Assembly (NCBI RefSeq): GCF_000690055.1
Contig: NZ_JJNZ01000001.1
Location: forward strand, 1 to 64,000
Length of the DNA: 64,000 nucleotides
Direction of reading: 5' to 3'
From: Pseudoalteromonas fuliginea
GTDB lineage: Bacteria > Pseudomonadota > Gammaproteobacteria > Enterobacterales > Alteromonadaceae
Shown: positions 57,314 through 64,000 of the stretch, piece after piece
How the letters are laid out: each line of letters opens with the position of its first letter
Position numbering within the stretch: position 1 is the stretch's first letter
Translations under genes and position numbers: made by a program
Notes under the pieces: model-generated
Database searches by the model: none
What the model saw: the letters and a program-made list of their open reading frames with translations, nothing else
Told to the model about the DNA's origin: nothing

Positions 57314-58867
57314 ATGAATAATAATCAAGATGCTTTACCTTCAGGGGTTGTAGCGCGTTTTTTAAATTTTGTTGAGCGAGTAGGAAATAAGCTTCCAGAT
57401 CCAGCAGTAATATTTCTATTTGCAATGTTATTAATTTGGTTTTTGTCGTGGTGGTTTTCAAGCGTGAGTTTTGATGCAATAGACCCACGTACCGGTGAAG
57501 CGATTATTATTAATAATATGCTGGCAAGTGATTCGCTTGCTACCTTTTTATCCTCTATGGTAAAAACCTTTACTGGCTTCGCTCCCTTAGGTGTTGTTTT
57601 AGTAGCTATGTTAGGTGTCGGTGTTGCAGAGCATTCGGGCTTTATTAATACTGGTCTTAAGTTAATGCTTAAAGTTACTCCTAAAAAGCTATTAACGCCT
57701 TCAATCATTTTAGTGGCCATTGTGAGCCATACCGCTACTGACGCAGGTTATGTATTAGTTATTCCACTTGCAGGTGTTATATTTTATGCTGCAGGACGCC
57801 ATCCGCTTGCGGGTATTGCAGCTGCATTTGCAGGAGTCAGTGGTGGTTTTGGGGCTAACTTTATTCCATCGGGTATCGACCCATTACTACAAAGCTTTAC
57901 CCAAAGTGCGGCGCAAATAATTAATCCTGCAATAGCAATTAACCCATTAAATAACTGGGCATTTGCTTCAGCATCTAGCTTATTTATTGTGGCATTAGGC
58001 TGGTACATTACCGATAAAATTATTGAACCACGTTTACAAAAAACAGCGGTTGATGGTGCTAAAGAGGATTTACCTGTATTTGAAGATGCACGTAGTGATG
58101 AAAAACGTGCCTTTTATATAGCCAGTACCGTGATGATTGCAGGACTTGCGTTATTAGCATTTGTCTCTGCTCCAGACGATTCTGCAATGCGCAGTAGTGA
58201 CGGATCCCTTACTAATTTTAGCTCTCCTTTAATGCAATCAATTGTACCATTAATATTTTTACTTTTTTGGATTCCAGGCACTGTATATGGTTTTACGGTA
58301 GGTACCTTTAAAACTTCAAAAGATATGATTGATGCAATGAGTAAAGCGATGAGCGGCATGGCGTATTATATCGTTATGGCGTTTTTCTGTTCGCTATTTA
58401 TTGCTGCATTTAGTAAATCAAATTTAGGTGCACTGCTCGCAATTGAAGGTGCGCAGTTATTAAAGGCGATGGAATTGCCAAGTGCAGTAACGGTTGTGGG
58501 CATTATCTTTTTAACTGGCTTTGTTAACTTGTTTGTAGGTTCAAGTTCAGCAAAATGGGCGTTACTTGGCCCCATTTTTGTACCGATGTTAATGCAACTT
58601 GGTATTTCGCCAGACTTAACTCAAGCCGCTTATCGTGTAGGTGACTCAAGCTCTAATATTATTACACCGTTAATGCCATACTTCCCATTGGTGGTTGTGT
58701 ACTGTCAAAAGTATGTCAAAGGTACCGGTATAGGCACTTTAATTGCTATTATGCTGCCGTACTCAATCGCCTTTATGATTGGCTGGAGTATCTTTTTATT
58801 AGGTTATTGGGCACTTGGTATTCCTTTAGGTTTAGATGCAAGCTACATTTATCCAGCATTGCCTTAA
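57314..58867 (+). CDS. AbgT-family transporter
   Basis: 517 residues, AGGAAC before ATG. About 11-13 membrane segments; family marks include RVGNKLPDPAVIFLFAMLL, GFAPLGVVLVAMLGVGVAEHSG, HTATDAGYVLVIPLAG and GDSSSNIITPLMPYFPLVV. The group exports sulfonamides or imports p-aminobenzoyl-glutamate and similar; the direction here is not shown. Confidence 0.95.
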   Translation: MNNNQDALPSGVVARFLNFVERVGNKLPDPAVIFLFAMLLIWFLSWWFSSVSFDAIDPRTGEAIIINNMLASDSLATFLSSMVKTFTGFAPLGVVLVAMLGVGVAEHSGFINTGLKLMLKVTPKKLLTPSIILVAIVSHTATDAGYVLVIPLAGVIFYAAGRHPLAGIAAAFAGVSGGFGANFIPSGIDPLLQSFTQSAAQIINPAIAINPLNNWAFASASSLFIVALGWYITDKIIEPRLQKTAVDGAKEDLPVFEDARSDEKRAFYIASTVMIAGLALLAFVSAPDDSAMRSSDGSLTNFSSPLMQSIVPLIFLLFWIPGTVYGFTVGTFKTSKDMIDAMSKAMSGMAYYIVMAFFCSLFIAAFSKSNLGALLAIEGAQLLKAMELPSAVTVVGIIFLTGFVNLFVGSSSAKWALLGPIFVPMLMQLGISPDLTQAAYRVGDSSSNIITPLMPYFPLVVVYCQKYVKGTGIGTLIAIMLPYSIAFMIGWSIFLLGYWALGIPLGLDASYIYPALP

Positions 58868-58878
58868 CCTAAACCTTT

Positions 58879-58909
58879 AAAAACCTCACTCACTTGAGTG
58901 AGGTTTTTA
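58879..58909 (+). terminator. AbgT-gene terminator
   Basis: AAAAACCTCACTC and GAGTGAGGTTTTT pair over 13 bases with the loop ACTT, 12 bases after the stop. It could also serve the leftward gene ending at 58944. Confidence 0.9.
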
Positions 58910-58943
58910 AATAAAAGTCCTGTAATGTAAAAATGAGTCTAAG

Positions 58944-59534
58944 TTACCTTTCTAAATCTCTCACTATATAGCCAAATAAGCTGGCCTCTCCAACAATATA
59001 CACATAATCATTTTTGTTGTTCATTATTGTAGACTTATTGTCATACCACCTAAAATCATGAATCTTATTCGTTTTAGGGTCTTTGAAGTATAAACGAGTA
59101 CAGCTATTTTCATACTCAGTGCCACACTCTTGTACATCGGTCAGGATGTATTCTTTATACCAATAGTCGCCTTGCGTGTAGTAAGCCCATAATTTAATAG
59201 GATCAGAGATAAAAACATAGAGTATTCCAAAGATTAATAAAGGGGATAATGGGTACATGAAAATGAATGCTAATTTCATTTTAGTATCTGAGAAATTGTA
59301 TTTAAGTGATTCTCTATATTTACTGCAGCGTTTATATTTATTGAATATAAGTATATTTAAATAGATAAATAGTGCACAACAGATAATAGGGAGGGTTATA
59401 AAGAAAACAACGTCGTATAGTTCATTTGAGATGAATGGTGGATCTGTAAAGTCCATTAAAATAGGAAGAGTGATGCATAATAAAATGGGGAGTATTATTG
59501 CTACAAGGAGCAAGTTGTCGTAAATCTTTTTCAA
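58944..59534 (-). CDS. Unknown membrane protein
   Basis: 196 residues, AT-rich. Three hydrophobic segments (NLLLVAIILPILLCITLPIL; VVFFITLPIICCALFIYLNI; LAFIFMYPLSPLLIFGILYV) precede a soluble C-terminal domain with ECGTEYENSCTRLYFKDPKT, whose two Cys could form a disulfide if outside the cytoplasm. No family recognised. Stands alone between two terminators. Confidence 0.65.
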   Translation of the reverse strand: MKKIYDNLLLVAIILPILLCITLPILMDFTDPPFISNELYDVVFFITLPIICCALFIYLNILIFNKYKRCSKYRESLKYNFSDTKMKLAFIFMYPLSPLLIFGILYVFISDPIKLWAYYTQGDYWYKEYILTDVQECGTEYENSCTRLYFKDPKTNKIHDFRWYDNKSTIMNNKNDYVYIVGEASLFGYIVRDLER

Positions 59535-59624
59535 TTTTTAATTCGTCCGTGAACTATAGCCTTTGTCTAGTTTACAGAATTTTTGTTATTTTAAAAATCA
59601 GAGAAATGTATTTATAGGCATTAA

Positions 59625-59690
59625 GTAACCCGAACTCAGGCTAAAAAAACTATCTCAAGCCGCTATTGAATTGACGCGGAAGTTTACTTT
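59625..59690 (+). repeat. Dispersed repeat family 2, copy iv (degenerate)
   Basis: AACCCGAACTCAGG, then CTATCTCAAGCCGCTATT, GAATTGACGCGG and AGTTTACTTT, following the order of copy i with more changes. Intergenic, upstream of the leftward unknown membrane-protein gene. Confidence 0.5.
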
Positions 59691-59714
59691 TTTTTCACTG
59701 TAGCAGCTTAAAAA

Positions 59715-59752
59715 CAAAAAAACCTTGTCACTTTCGTGGCAAGGTTTTTTTA
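59715..59752 (-). terminator. deaD terminator
   Basis: AAAAAAACCTTG and CAAGGTTTTTTT form a strong stem with T-runs on both strands, 16 bases after the leftward deaD stop. Confidence 0.9.
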
Positions 59753-59767
59753 TTAAAGAGTCGTTGC

Positions 59768-61612
59768 TTATTTAGCTGTGAAGCTTACAGGGCGACGTTC
59801 TTTACGAGGACCGCTGCGCTTATCACCGCGTGCGCCGTCATCTTTATTAAAGCTGCGTTTCTTATCACCAGCTGGACGCTCAGAGCGTTCGCCACGTGGT
59901 TCAGCAGGGCCTTGATCAGTGGTAATTGTTAAGCCCATAGGGCGTTTACAAATAAACACTTTTTGGAAATGATCAAGTACATCTTTAGGCATGTTTTGCG
60001 GTAATTGAACCGTGCTGTGATTGTCGTGTAGACGAATATCACCAATAAACTTGCTTGAGATGTCAGCTTCGTTAGCGATAGCGCCAACAATGTTTTTAAC
60101 CTGAACACCATGTTCACGACCTACTTCGATACGGTAAGTATCCATAGGACCTGCATCACGGCTGTTACGTTCGCGAGGTTTACGCTCAGCGCGTTCACCA
60201 CCACGTTCGCCGCCACGTTCGTTACGACGTCCACGGTCACCACGGTCGTTGCGTGAATTACGGTCGTTACGCTCGTTACGTTCACGAGGTTGAATCTTAA
60301 CTTCTTCAACTTTAATTGGCGACTGTTGCTGTGCTAAACACAGTAACGCACCCGCTAAGCTTTCAAGAGGAAGGTCAAGTTTTTCAGCCATGTTAGTCGC
60401 TACTTCATTGAAGAACGTGATGTCTTTGTTTTCAAGCGCAATAGTTAATTTTGCTTGTAACGCTTCAATACGTTTTTCTTCAACAATTTTTGCTGTTGGT
60501 AATTCAACTTGAGCAATTTCAGACTTCGTATGACGAATGATATTTTTAAGTAAATAACGTTCGTTATGTTTTACGAATAAGATTGCTTTACCAGTACGAC
60601 CAGCACGACCTGTACGGCCGATACGGTGAACGTAGGCTTCAGAATCTTGTGGGATATCGTAGTTGATAACTAAGCTTAAACGGTCAACATCTAGACCACG
60701 AGCCGCTACATCTGTTGCAATAACAATGTTTAGCATGCCACTTTTTAAGCGATCTACAGTGCGTTCACGTGCTTGCTGGTTCATGTCACCGTTAAGTGGA
60801 GCAGCAGAGAAACCTTCGCGCTCTAATAACTCAGCAAGTTGTACTGTATCGTTACGTGTACGAACGAAAACAATAGCACCTTCATATTGCTCAGCTTCTA
60901 AGAAGCGAACAATTGCTTTATTTTTATGTACGCTTGCATTCCAAAACACTTGCTCAACAGATGATACTGTCGAGTTACGCGCAGAGATATGAACCTGTTC
61001 AGGATTGTTCATATATTTGCTGCTGATGTTTTGAATTTGCTTAGGCATAGTCGCAGAGAAAAGACATGTTTGCTTTTCGCGCGGTGTTTTTTCCATGATG
61101 TTTTCTACATCATCGATAAAGCCCATACGTAACATTTCATCGGCTTCATCAAGTACAAGTGCTTGTAGAGCATCAAACTTGATAGTGCCACGGTTAATGT
61201 GATCGATTAAACGACCTGGAGTTGCAACAATAACCTGAGCGCCACGACGAAGTGCGCTTAATTGGATACTGTAGCTTTGGCCACCATAGAGTGCCAATAC
61301 TTCAATACCACGAACATGTTTAGCATATTGTTCGAATGCCTCAGCAACTTGGATCGCAAGCTCACGTGTTGGTGTGAGTACAAGGATCTGTGGCTGTTTC
61401 ACAGACGGGTCAATATTATTTAGTAATGGCAGTGCAAATGCTGCGGTTTTACCTGTACCCGTTTGAGCTAGTCCCAGTACGTCCTTTCTTTCTAGCAATA
61501 ACGGTATACATTGAGCTTGGATTTCAGATGGTGTCTTGTAACCCAACTCTTCAACTGCCTTCAAAATTGCAGGAGAAAGATTTAGAGATTCAAACGTGAC
61601 TGGTTCTGACAT
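59768..61612 (-). CDS. deaD: DEAD-box RNA helicase DeaD/CsdA
   Basis: 614 residues. Helicase core with AQTGTGKTAAFALP, TPTRELAIQ, DEADEMLRMGF, SATMP, FVRTRND and HRIGRTGRAGR; then a dimerisation region, an Arg/Gly/Asn-rich linker (near 435-490), a DbpA-like RNA-binding domain (RIEVGREHGVQVKNIVGAI), and a basic tail. This is the layout of DeaD. It unwinds RNA in cold-stress ribosome assembly and mRNA decay. Confidence 0.96.
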   Translation of the reverse strand: MSEPVTFESLNLSPAILKAVEELGYKTPSEIQAQCIPLLLERKDVLGLAQTGTGKTAAFALPLLNNIDPSVKQPQILVLTPTRELAIQVAEAFEQYAKHVRGIEVLALYGGQSYSIQLSALRRGAQVIVATPGRLIDHINRGTIKFDALQALVLDEADEMLRMGFIDDVENIMEKTPREKQTCLFSATMPKQIQNISSKYMNNPEQVHISARNSTVSSVEQVFWNASVHKNKAIVRFLEAEQYEGAIVFVRTRNDTVQLAELLEREGFSAAPLNGDMNQQARERTVDRLKSGMLNIVIATDVAARGLDVDRLSLVINYDIPQDSEAYVHRIGRTGRAGRTGKAILFVKHNERYLLKNIIRHTKSEIAQVELPTAKIVEEKRIEALQAKLTIALENKDITFFNEVATNMAEKLDLPLESLAGALLCLAQQQSPIKVEEVKIQPRERNERNDRNSRNDRGDRGRRNERGGERGGERAERKPRERNSRDAGPMDTYRIEVGREHGVQVKNIVGAIANEADISSKFIGDIRLHDNHSTVQLPQNMPKDVLDHFQKVFICKRPMGLTITTDQGPAEPRGERSERPAGDKKRSFNKDDGARGDKRSGPRKERRPVSFTAK

Positions 61613-61772
61613 TAATACGCCTCAACGAATTTAAAGAGGCGCGCATTATATAGGATTCGCGAGGCAAATGCTTGTATAAATTGAAACTAATTTCTATGTG
61701 TTTGATGTTGGTCGAAATTTAACCAGTTCAATATTGGGTTTATTGATCTGGTTAACATATTTAATACAAAGC

Positions 61773-62036
61773 TTATTTATACAAGCCTAGGTTTTCTTTT
61801 GCGTAAGCTTCAAATTCGGTAAATCCACCAATGTGATTTTGGTCTACAAAAATTTGCGGCACTGTTGGGCAAGGTTTGCCTGCTGACTTTTCAAGATCGG
61901 CCTTACTAATGCCTTCTTTAATTATATCGATGTAACGAAATTTAAAGTCATCACGTTCATTTGATAGTTGCTCCGCAACATCTTTTGCACGTACACAAAA
62001 TGGGCAGCCTTCACGGCCAAAAATTACTGTTAGCAT
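61773..62036 (-). CDS. grxA: Glutaredoxin 1 GrxA
   Basis: 87 residues, GGAG before ATG. Active site GCPFC at 10-14 with both Cys, TVPQIFVDQNHIGGF with cis-Pro and glutathione-binding residues. It reduces disulfides, including that of ribonucleotide reductase, with glutathione. Confidence 0.95.
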   Translation of the reverse strand: MLTVIFGREGCPFCVRAKDVAEQLSNERDDFKFRYIDIIKEGISKADLEKSAGKPCPTVPQIFVDQNHIGGFTEFEAYAKENLGLYK

Positions 62037-62300
62037 AATGCTCTCCTTTATTTGATTGATATCAGTTTAAATGATTAAAAAATATTTTAAAGCGCAAAAA
62101 ATCGATTGGACTGTTCGAATAAAGCATAAATATAGGAAGTTACCCCAATATGCTTCGCATTATGATTTTTAAAATGCGAATACGGCTAAAGTGTTTTTAA
62201 TATTAATTTTTAAGTTATTGAATATATTCAATAAAGAATGTTTATAAATGTGGCATGTAACTTGATTTAAGCTGAGTATACAAAGTTACATAAGGTATAT

Positions 62301-63335
62301 ATGAATACTCAAAGCCATATTTTAAAAATTATCCAAGGGGTAATAGGTAAATACTGCGAAACACAAGAGCGGTATATGTCAATTACTTTAATCAATGAGT
62401 TGCAATGCAGTTACGTATGTTTACATGCGCCTTATGAACACGTTTTAGCGCAATGCGAAAAATTTATTATTCCTGCTTTGAAGTCAGTAAATGATAATTT
62501 TGTGCTAAAAGTTAGAGCGAATACCTTAGGAGTTAATGTTTGCTATTGGATAGATGATGCTAACCAAGAAAATACATTTGATGTGCATGGTCTGTTAGTT
62601 ACCAAACAACCTATTGATTTAGCACTTAAGCTTAATCAAAATGTTGGTGTTTTAACTGATTGCGAAACATTATTTAAAAGCTGTTCAATAATGTCAGCGC
62701 ACACTCATGAGCTGTATGCTTTTAATTTTAGATTATACGAAAATACTTGTAATGAATTTCTACAACTCGAGGACTTACGACACTTAAATAGTCATTCTTT
62801 AATGCGAAAGCTGGATACTAACTTTTTAAAAAACAGTATAAAACTTTATGCTATTGGTAAAGTTGATGAACTAAATAAAGACATAGAATTATCAGACAAT
62901 GTGCTTGGATGGCCCTTTTTTGATACAGACTTGGTCGCTATTCGAACTTCATTGTTTGCCCAAAAACGCTTGTCTGTATTAGTTGCTGACGATAGCTTAC
63001 CAAGTCAAGTAGCGACTAAAGTGATGCTTGAAATGCTCGGTTGTTCGGTAACATGTGCAGATAACGGTGCTAGTGCATTAACGCTAGCTTTAAATAATCA
63101 ATTTGATTTACTGCTTTTAGATGAATTTATGCCAGAAATATTTGGCAGTGATGTAGCGCAGCAGTTAGTAAGCAAAAGTACTTTAAATACTGATACACCA
63201 AAAGCTATCTTGTCGGGTCTCACAGATGATGTTCAAATAGCAAAATTATTTAAAAAAGGCATTACGCATTATTTACAAAAACCAGTCACAAAAGCGGATC
63301 TGGAAAAATTTATTAAGCCTTGGCAGCTTAATTAA
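62301..63335 (+). CDS. Protein with C-terminal response-regulator receiver domain
   Basis: 344 residues. The receiver domain fills about 226-344: SVLVADDSLPSQV with the acidic pair, FDLLLLDEFMPE with the phosphorylation Asp274, AILSGLTD and YLQKPV with the switch Lys. The first 220 residues match nothing I know and contain several Cys. A receiver at the C-terminus without an output domain suggests control of the N-terminal part or a phosphorelay step. No kinase gene adjoins. Confidence 0.8.
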   Translation: MNTQSHILKIIQGVIGKYCETQERYMSITLINELQCSYVCLHAPYEHVLAQCEKFIIPALKSVNDNFVLKVRANTLGVNVCYWIDDANQENTFDVHGLLVTKQPIDLALKLNQNVGVLTDCETLFKSCSIMSAHTHELYAFNFRLYENTCNEFLQLEDLRHLNSHSLMRKLDTNFLKNSIKLYAIGKVDELNKDIELSDNVLGWPFFDTDLVAIRTSLFAQKRLSVLVADDSLPSQVATKVMLEMLGCSVTCADNGASALTLALNNQFDLLLLDEFMPEIFGSDVAQQLVSKSTLNTDTPKAILSGLTDDVQIAKLFKKGITHYLQKPVTKADLEKFIKPWQLN

Positions 63336-63388
63336 ATTAGCCAGCTAATAAGTGAGTTTTTACAAATGAGTGCAATAAAACTACATAA

Positions 63389-63425
63389 CCTGAACTCTGG
63401 TTAAAAGATTTACTAACATATTGAA
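63389..63425 (+). repeat. Short piece of repeat family 2
   Basis: AACCTGAACTCTGGTTAAAA followed by GATTTACTAACATATTGAA. The same words occur, inverted, around 7436-7470. Between two convergent genes. Confidence 0.45.
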
Positions 63426-63431
63426 AATATA

Positions 63432-64000
63432 CTAGCTTAGCTTAGTTAACCATGGCTGCCAAAGCGGGAGTGAGAGCTGAGTTAGTGTGTTTTCGATATG
63501 AGTTAATTTTTCAGATGCCTTGTGCATCTCACCTTGCTCTATATTTATTAAATAAAGTTGATATATAGCAAAGGTGTTAGGGACTGTAGCGGTGTTACAA
63601 ATTTTGTTTAGTGCGTTTAAAGAAACCGCGAATTTTGAACTGTTCCCAGTTTTTCGGTAAATAAATAATGAGATACACAACAAGCTCGGTAGTGCAATAT
63701 CTTCGTCACTTACTAAGGCAATACTCTGGGCTATAAGTTGCTCTGCAAGTACATAGTTTGCGTTTGTGCAATGAATAGCGGCTAAGTATCCTTTTGATAC
63801 CGCAACACAGCGATTATACCCAGATAGATTGGCTACGTTTAGTGATTCAGCGCAAAGTGTATACGCTAATTCAATATCGCCTTGTAACAAATAACACGCG
63901 CCGAGCAGCTGTAAAGCGGTACTCTTAAATAGATTCTTTTCTATTGAATCGGTTGTTATATCACATTCGTTTAAGCATAAATTAGCTGATTGGATTGCAG
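63432..64000 (-). CDS. Helical-repeat (TPR-like) protein, N-terminus beyond window
   Basis: The leftward frame stays open from the stop at 63432 to the window end, about 189 codons. It shows successive helix pairs such as LLQGDIELAYTLCAESLNVA, AAIHCTNANYVLAEQLIAQS and INIEQGEMHKASEKLTHIEN, resembling tetratricopeptide repeats in regulators or sensor proteins. The visible part has no enzymatic motif. The N-terminal domains that would tell its role are outside. Confidence 0.6.
   Translation of the reverse strand, partial: AIQSANLCLNECDITTDSIEKNLFKSTALQLLGACYLLQGDIELAYTLCAESLNVANLSGYNRCVAVSKGYLAAIHCTNANYVLAEQLIAQSIALVSDEDIALPSLLCISLFIYRKTGNSSKFAVSLNALNKICNTATVPNTFAIYQLYLINIEQGEMHKASEKLTHIENTLTQLSLPLWQPWLTKLS

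Overview
The window looks like the chromosome of a marine gammaproteobacterium of the Alteromonadales, most likely Pseudoalteromonas. This is inferred from the AT-rich composition, gene order and protein character (mnmC, fabB, smrB/prmB/aroC, efpL/yeiP, epmC with an ATP-NAD kinase family gene and yfcL, sixA, deaD, grxA), not from a database search. The organism name is an inference.

Layout. 1-3,050 is an integrated-element remnant: a partial NdpA/YejK-like gene with an acidic 9-bp repeat, two degenerate copies of a tmRNA-3'-end-like attachment region, the C-terminal stub of a tyrosine integrase, and a PD-(D/E)xK (CoiA-like) nuclease with a coiled-coil tail. 3,490-8,700 carries a DUF2235 hydrolase, a YHYH lipoprotein with a small Cys-rich exported protein, a TauE/SafE permease and an atypical SDR. 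8,689-13,300 is mostly housekeeping (mnmC, fabB with a FabR-like operator, a GNAT, an MmcQ/YjbR protein).

13,631-34,891 is the most unusual part. A PRMT-like methyltransferase, a HEAGH-motif putative metallopeptidase and an unknown protein run leftward. Running rightward are a PhyH-type dioxygenase, a 78-residue unknown peptide, an Asp/Asn beta-hydroxylase-type dioxygenase, a GNAT, a DUF6916-like small protein, three paralogous phage-tail-collar proteins, an exported subtilase, a TIGR03032 protein and an 11.2-kb gene for a 3,735-residue exported repeat protein. That giant ends in a GlyGly-CTERM-like segment followed in the same frame by a second signal-like sequence and an outer-membrane beta-barrel domain. 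I propose that these genes form a surface-structure or modified-peptide system; I know of no description of the whole combination.

35,000-46,860 is core: efpL, a PAS-GGDEF-EAL protein, a protease-III-like M16 peptidase, sixA, a RidA-family gene, an SDR, an AEC transporter, smrB, prmB and aroC. 46,865-48,651 is a class-3 lipase with an overlapping exported partner, resembling an effector-immunity pair. 49,717-53,402 is a TetR / lipoprotein adaptor / ABC ATPase / ABC permease efflux operon. 53,903-64,000 holds a GST, a zinc-ribbon protein, epmC/ATP-NAD kinase/yfcL, an AbgT transporter, deaD, grxA, a receiver-domain protein and a partial repeat protein.

Two dispersed non-coding repeat families are scattered through intergenic spaces. 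One (about 190 bp, ends ACCAAT..CGC) occurs near 3,259, 12,727, 13,481, 35,736 and perhaps 36,128. The other (core GAACTCTGG..ATCTATCTCAAG) occurs near 7,314, 53,566, 53,795, 59,625 and 63,389. In one place the repeat supplies the stop codon of a gene. I saw no rRNA, tRNA, CRISPR array or complete insertion sequence.
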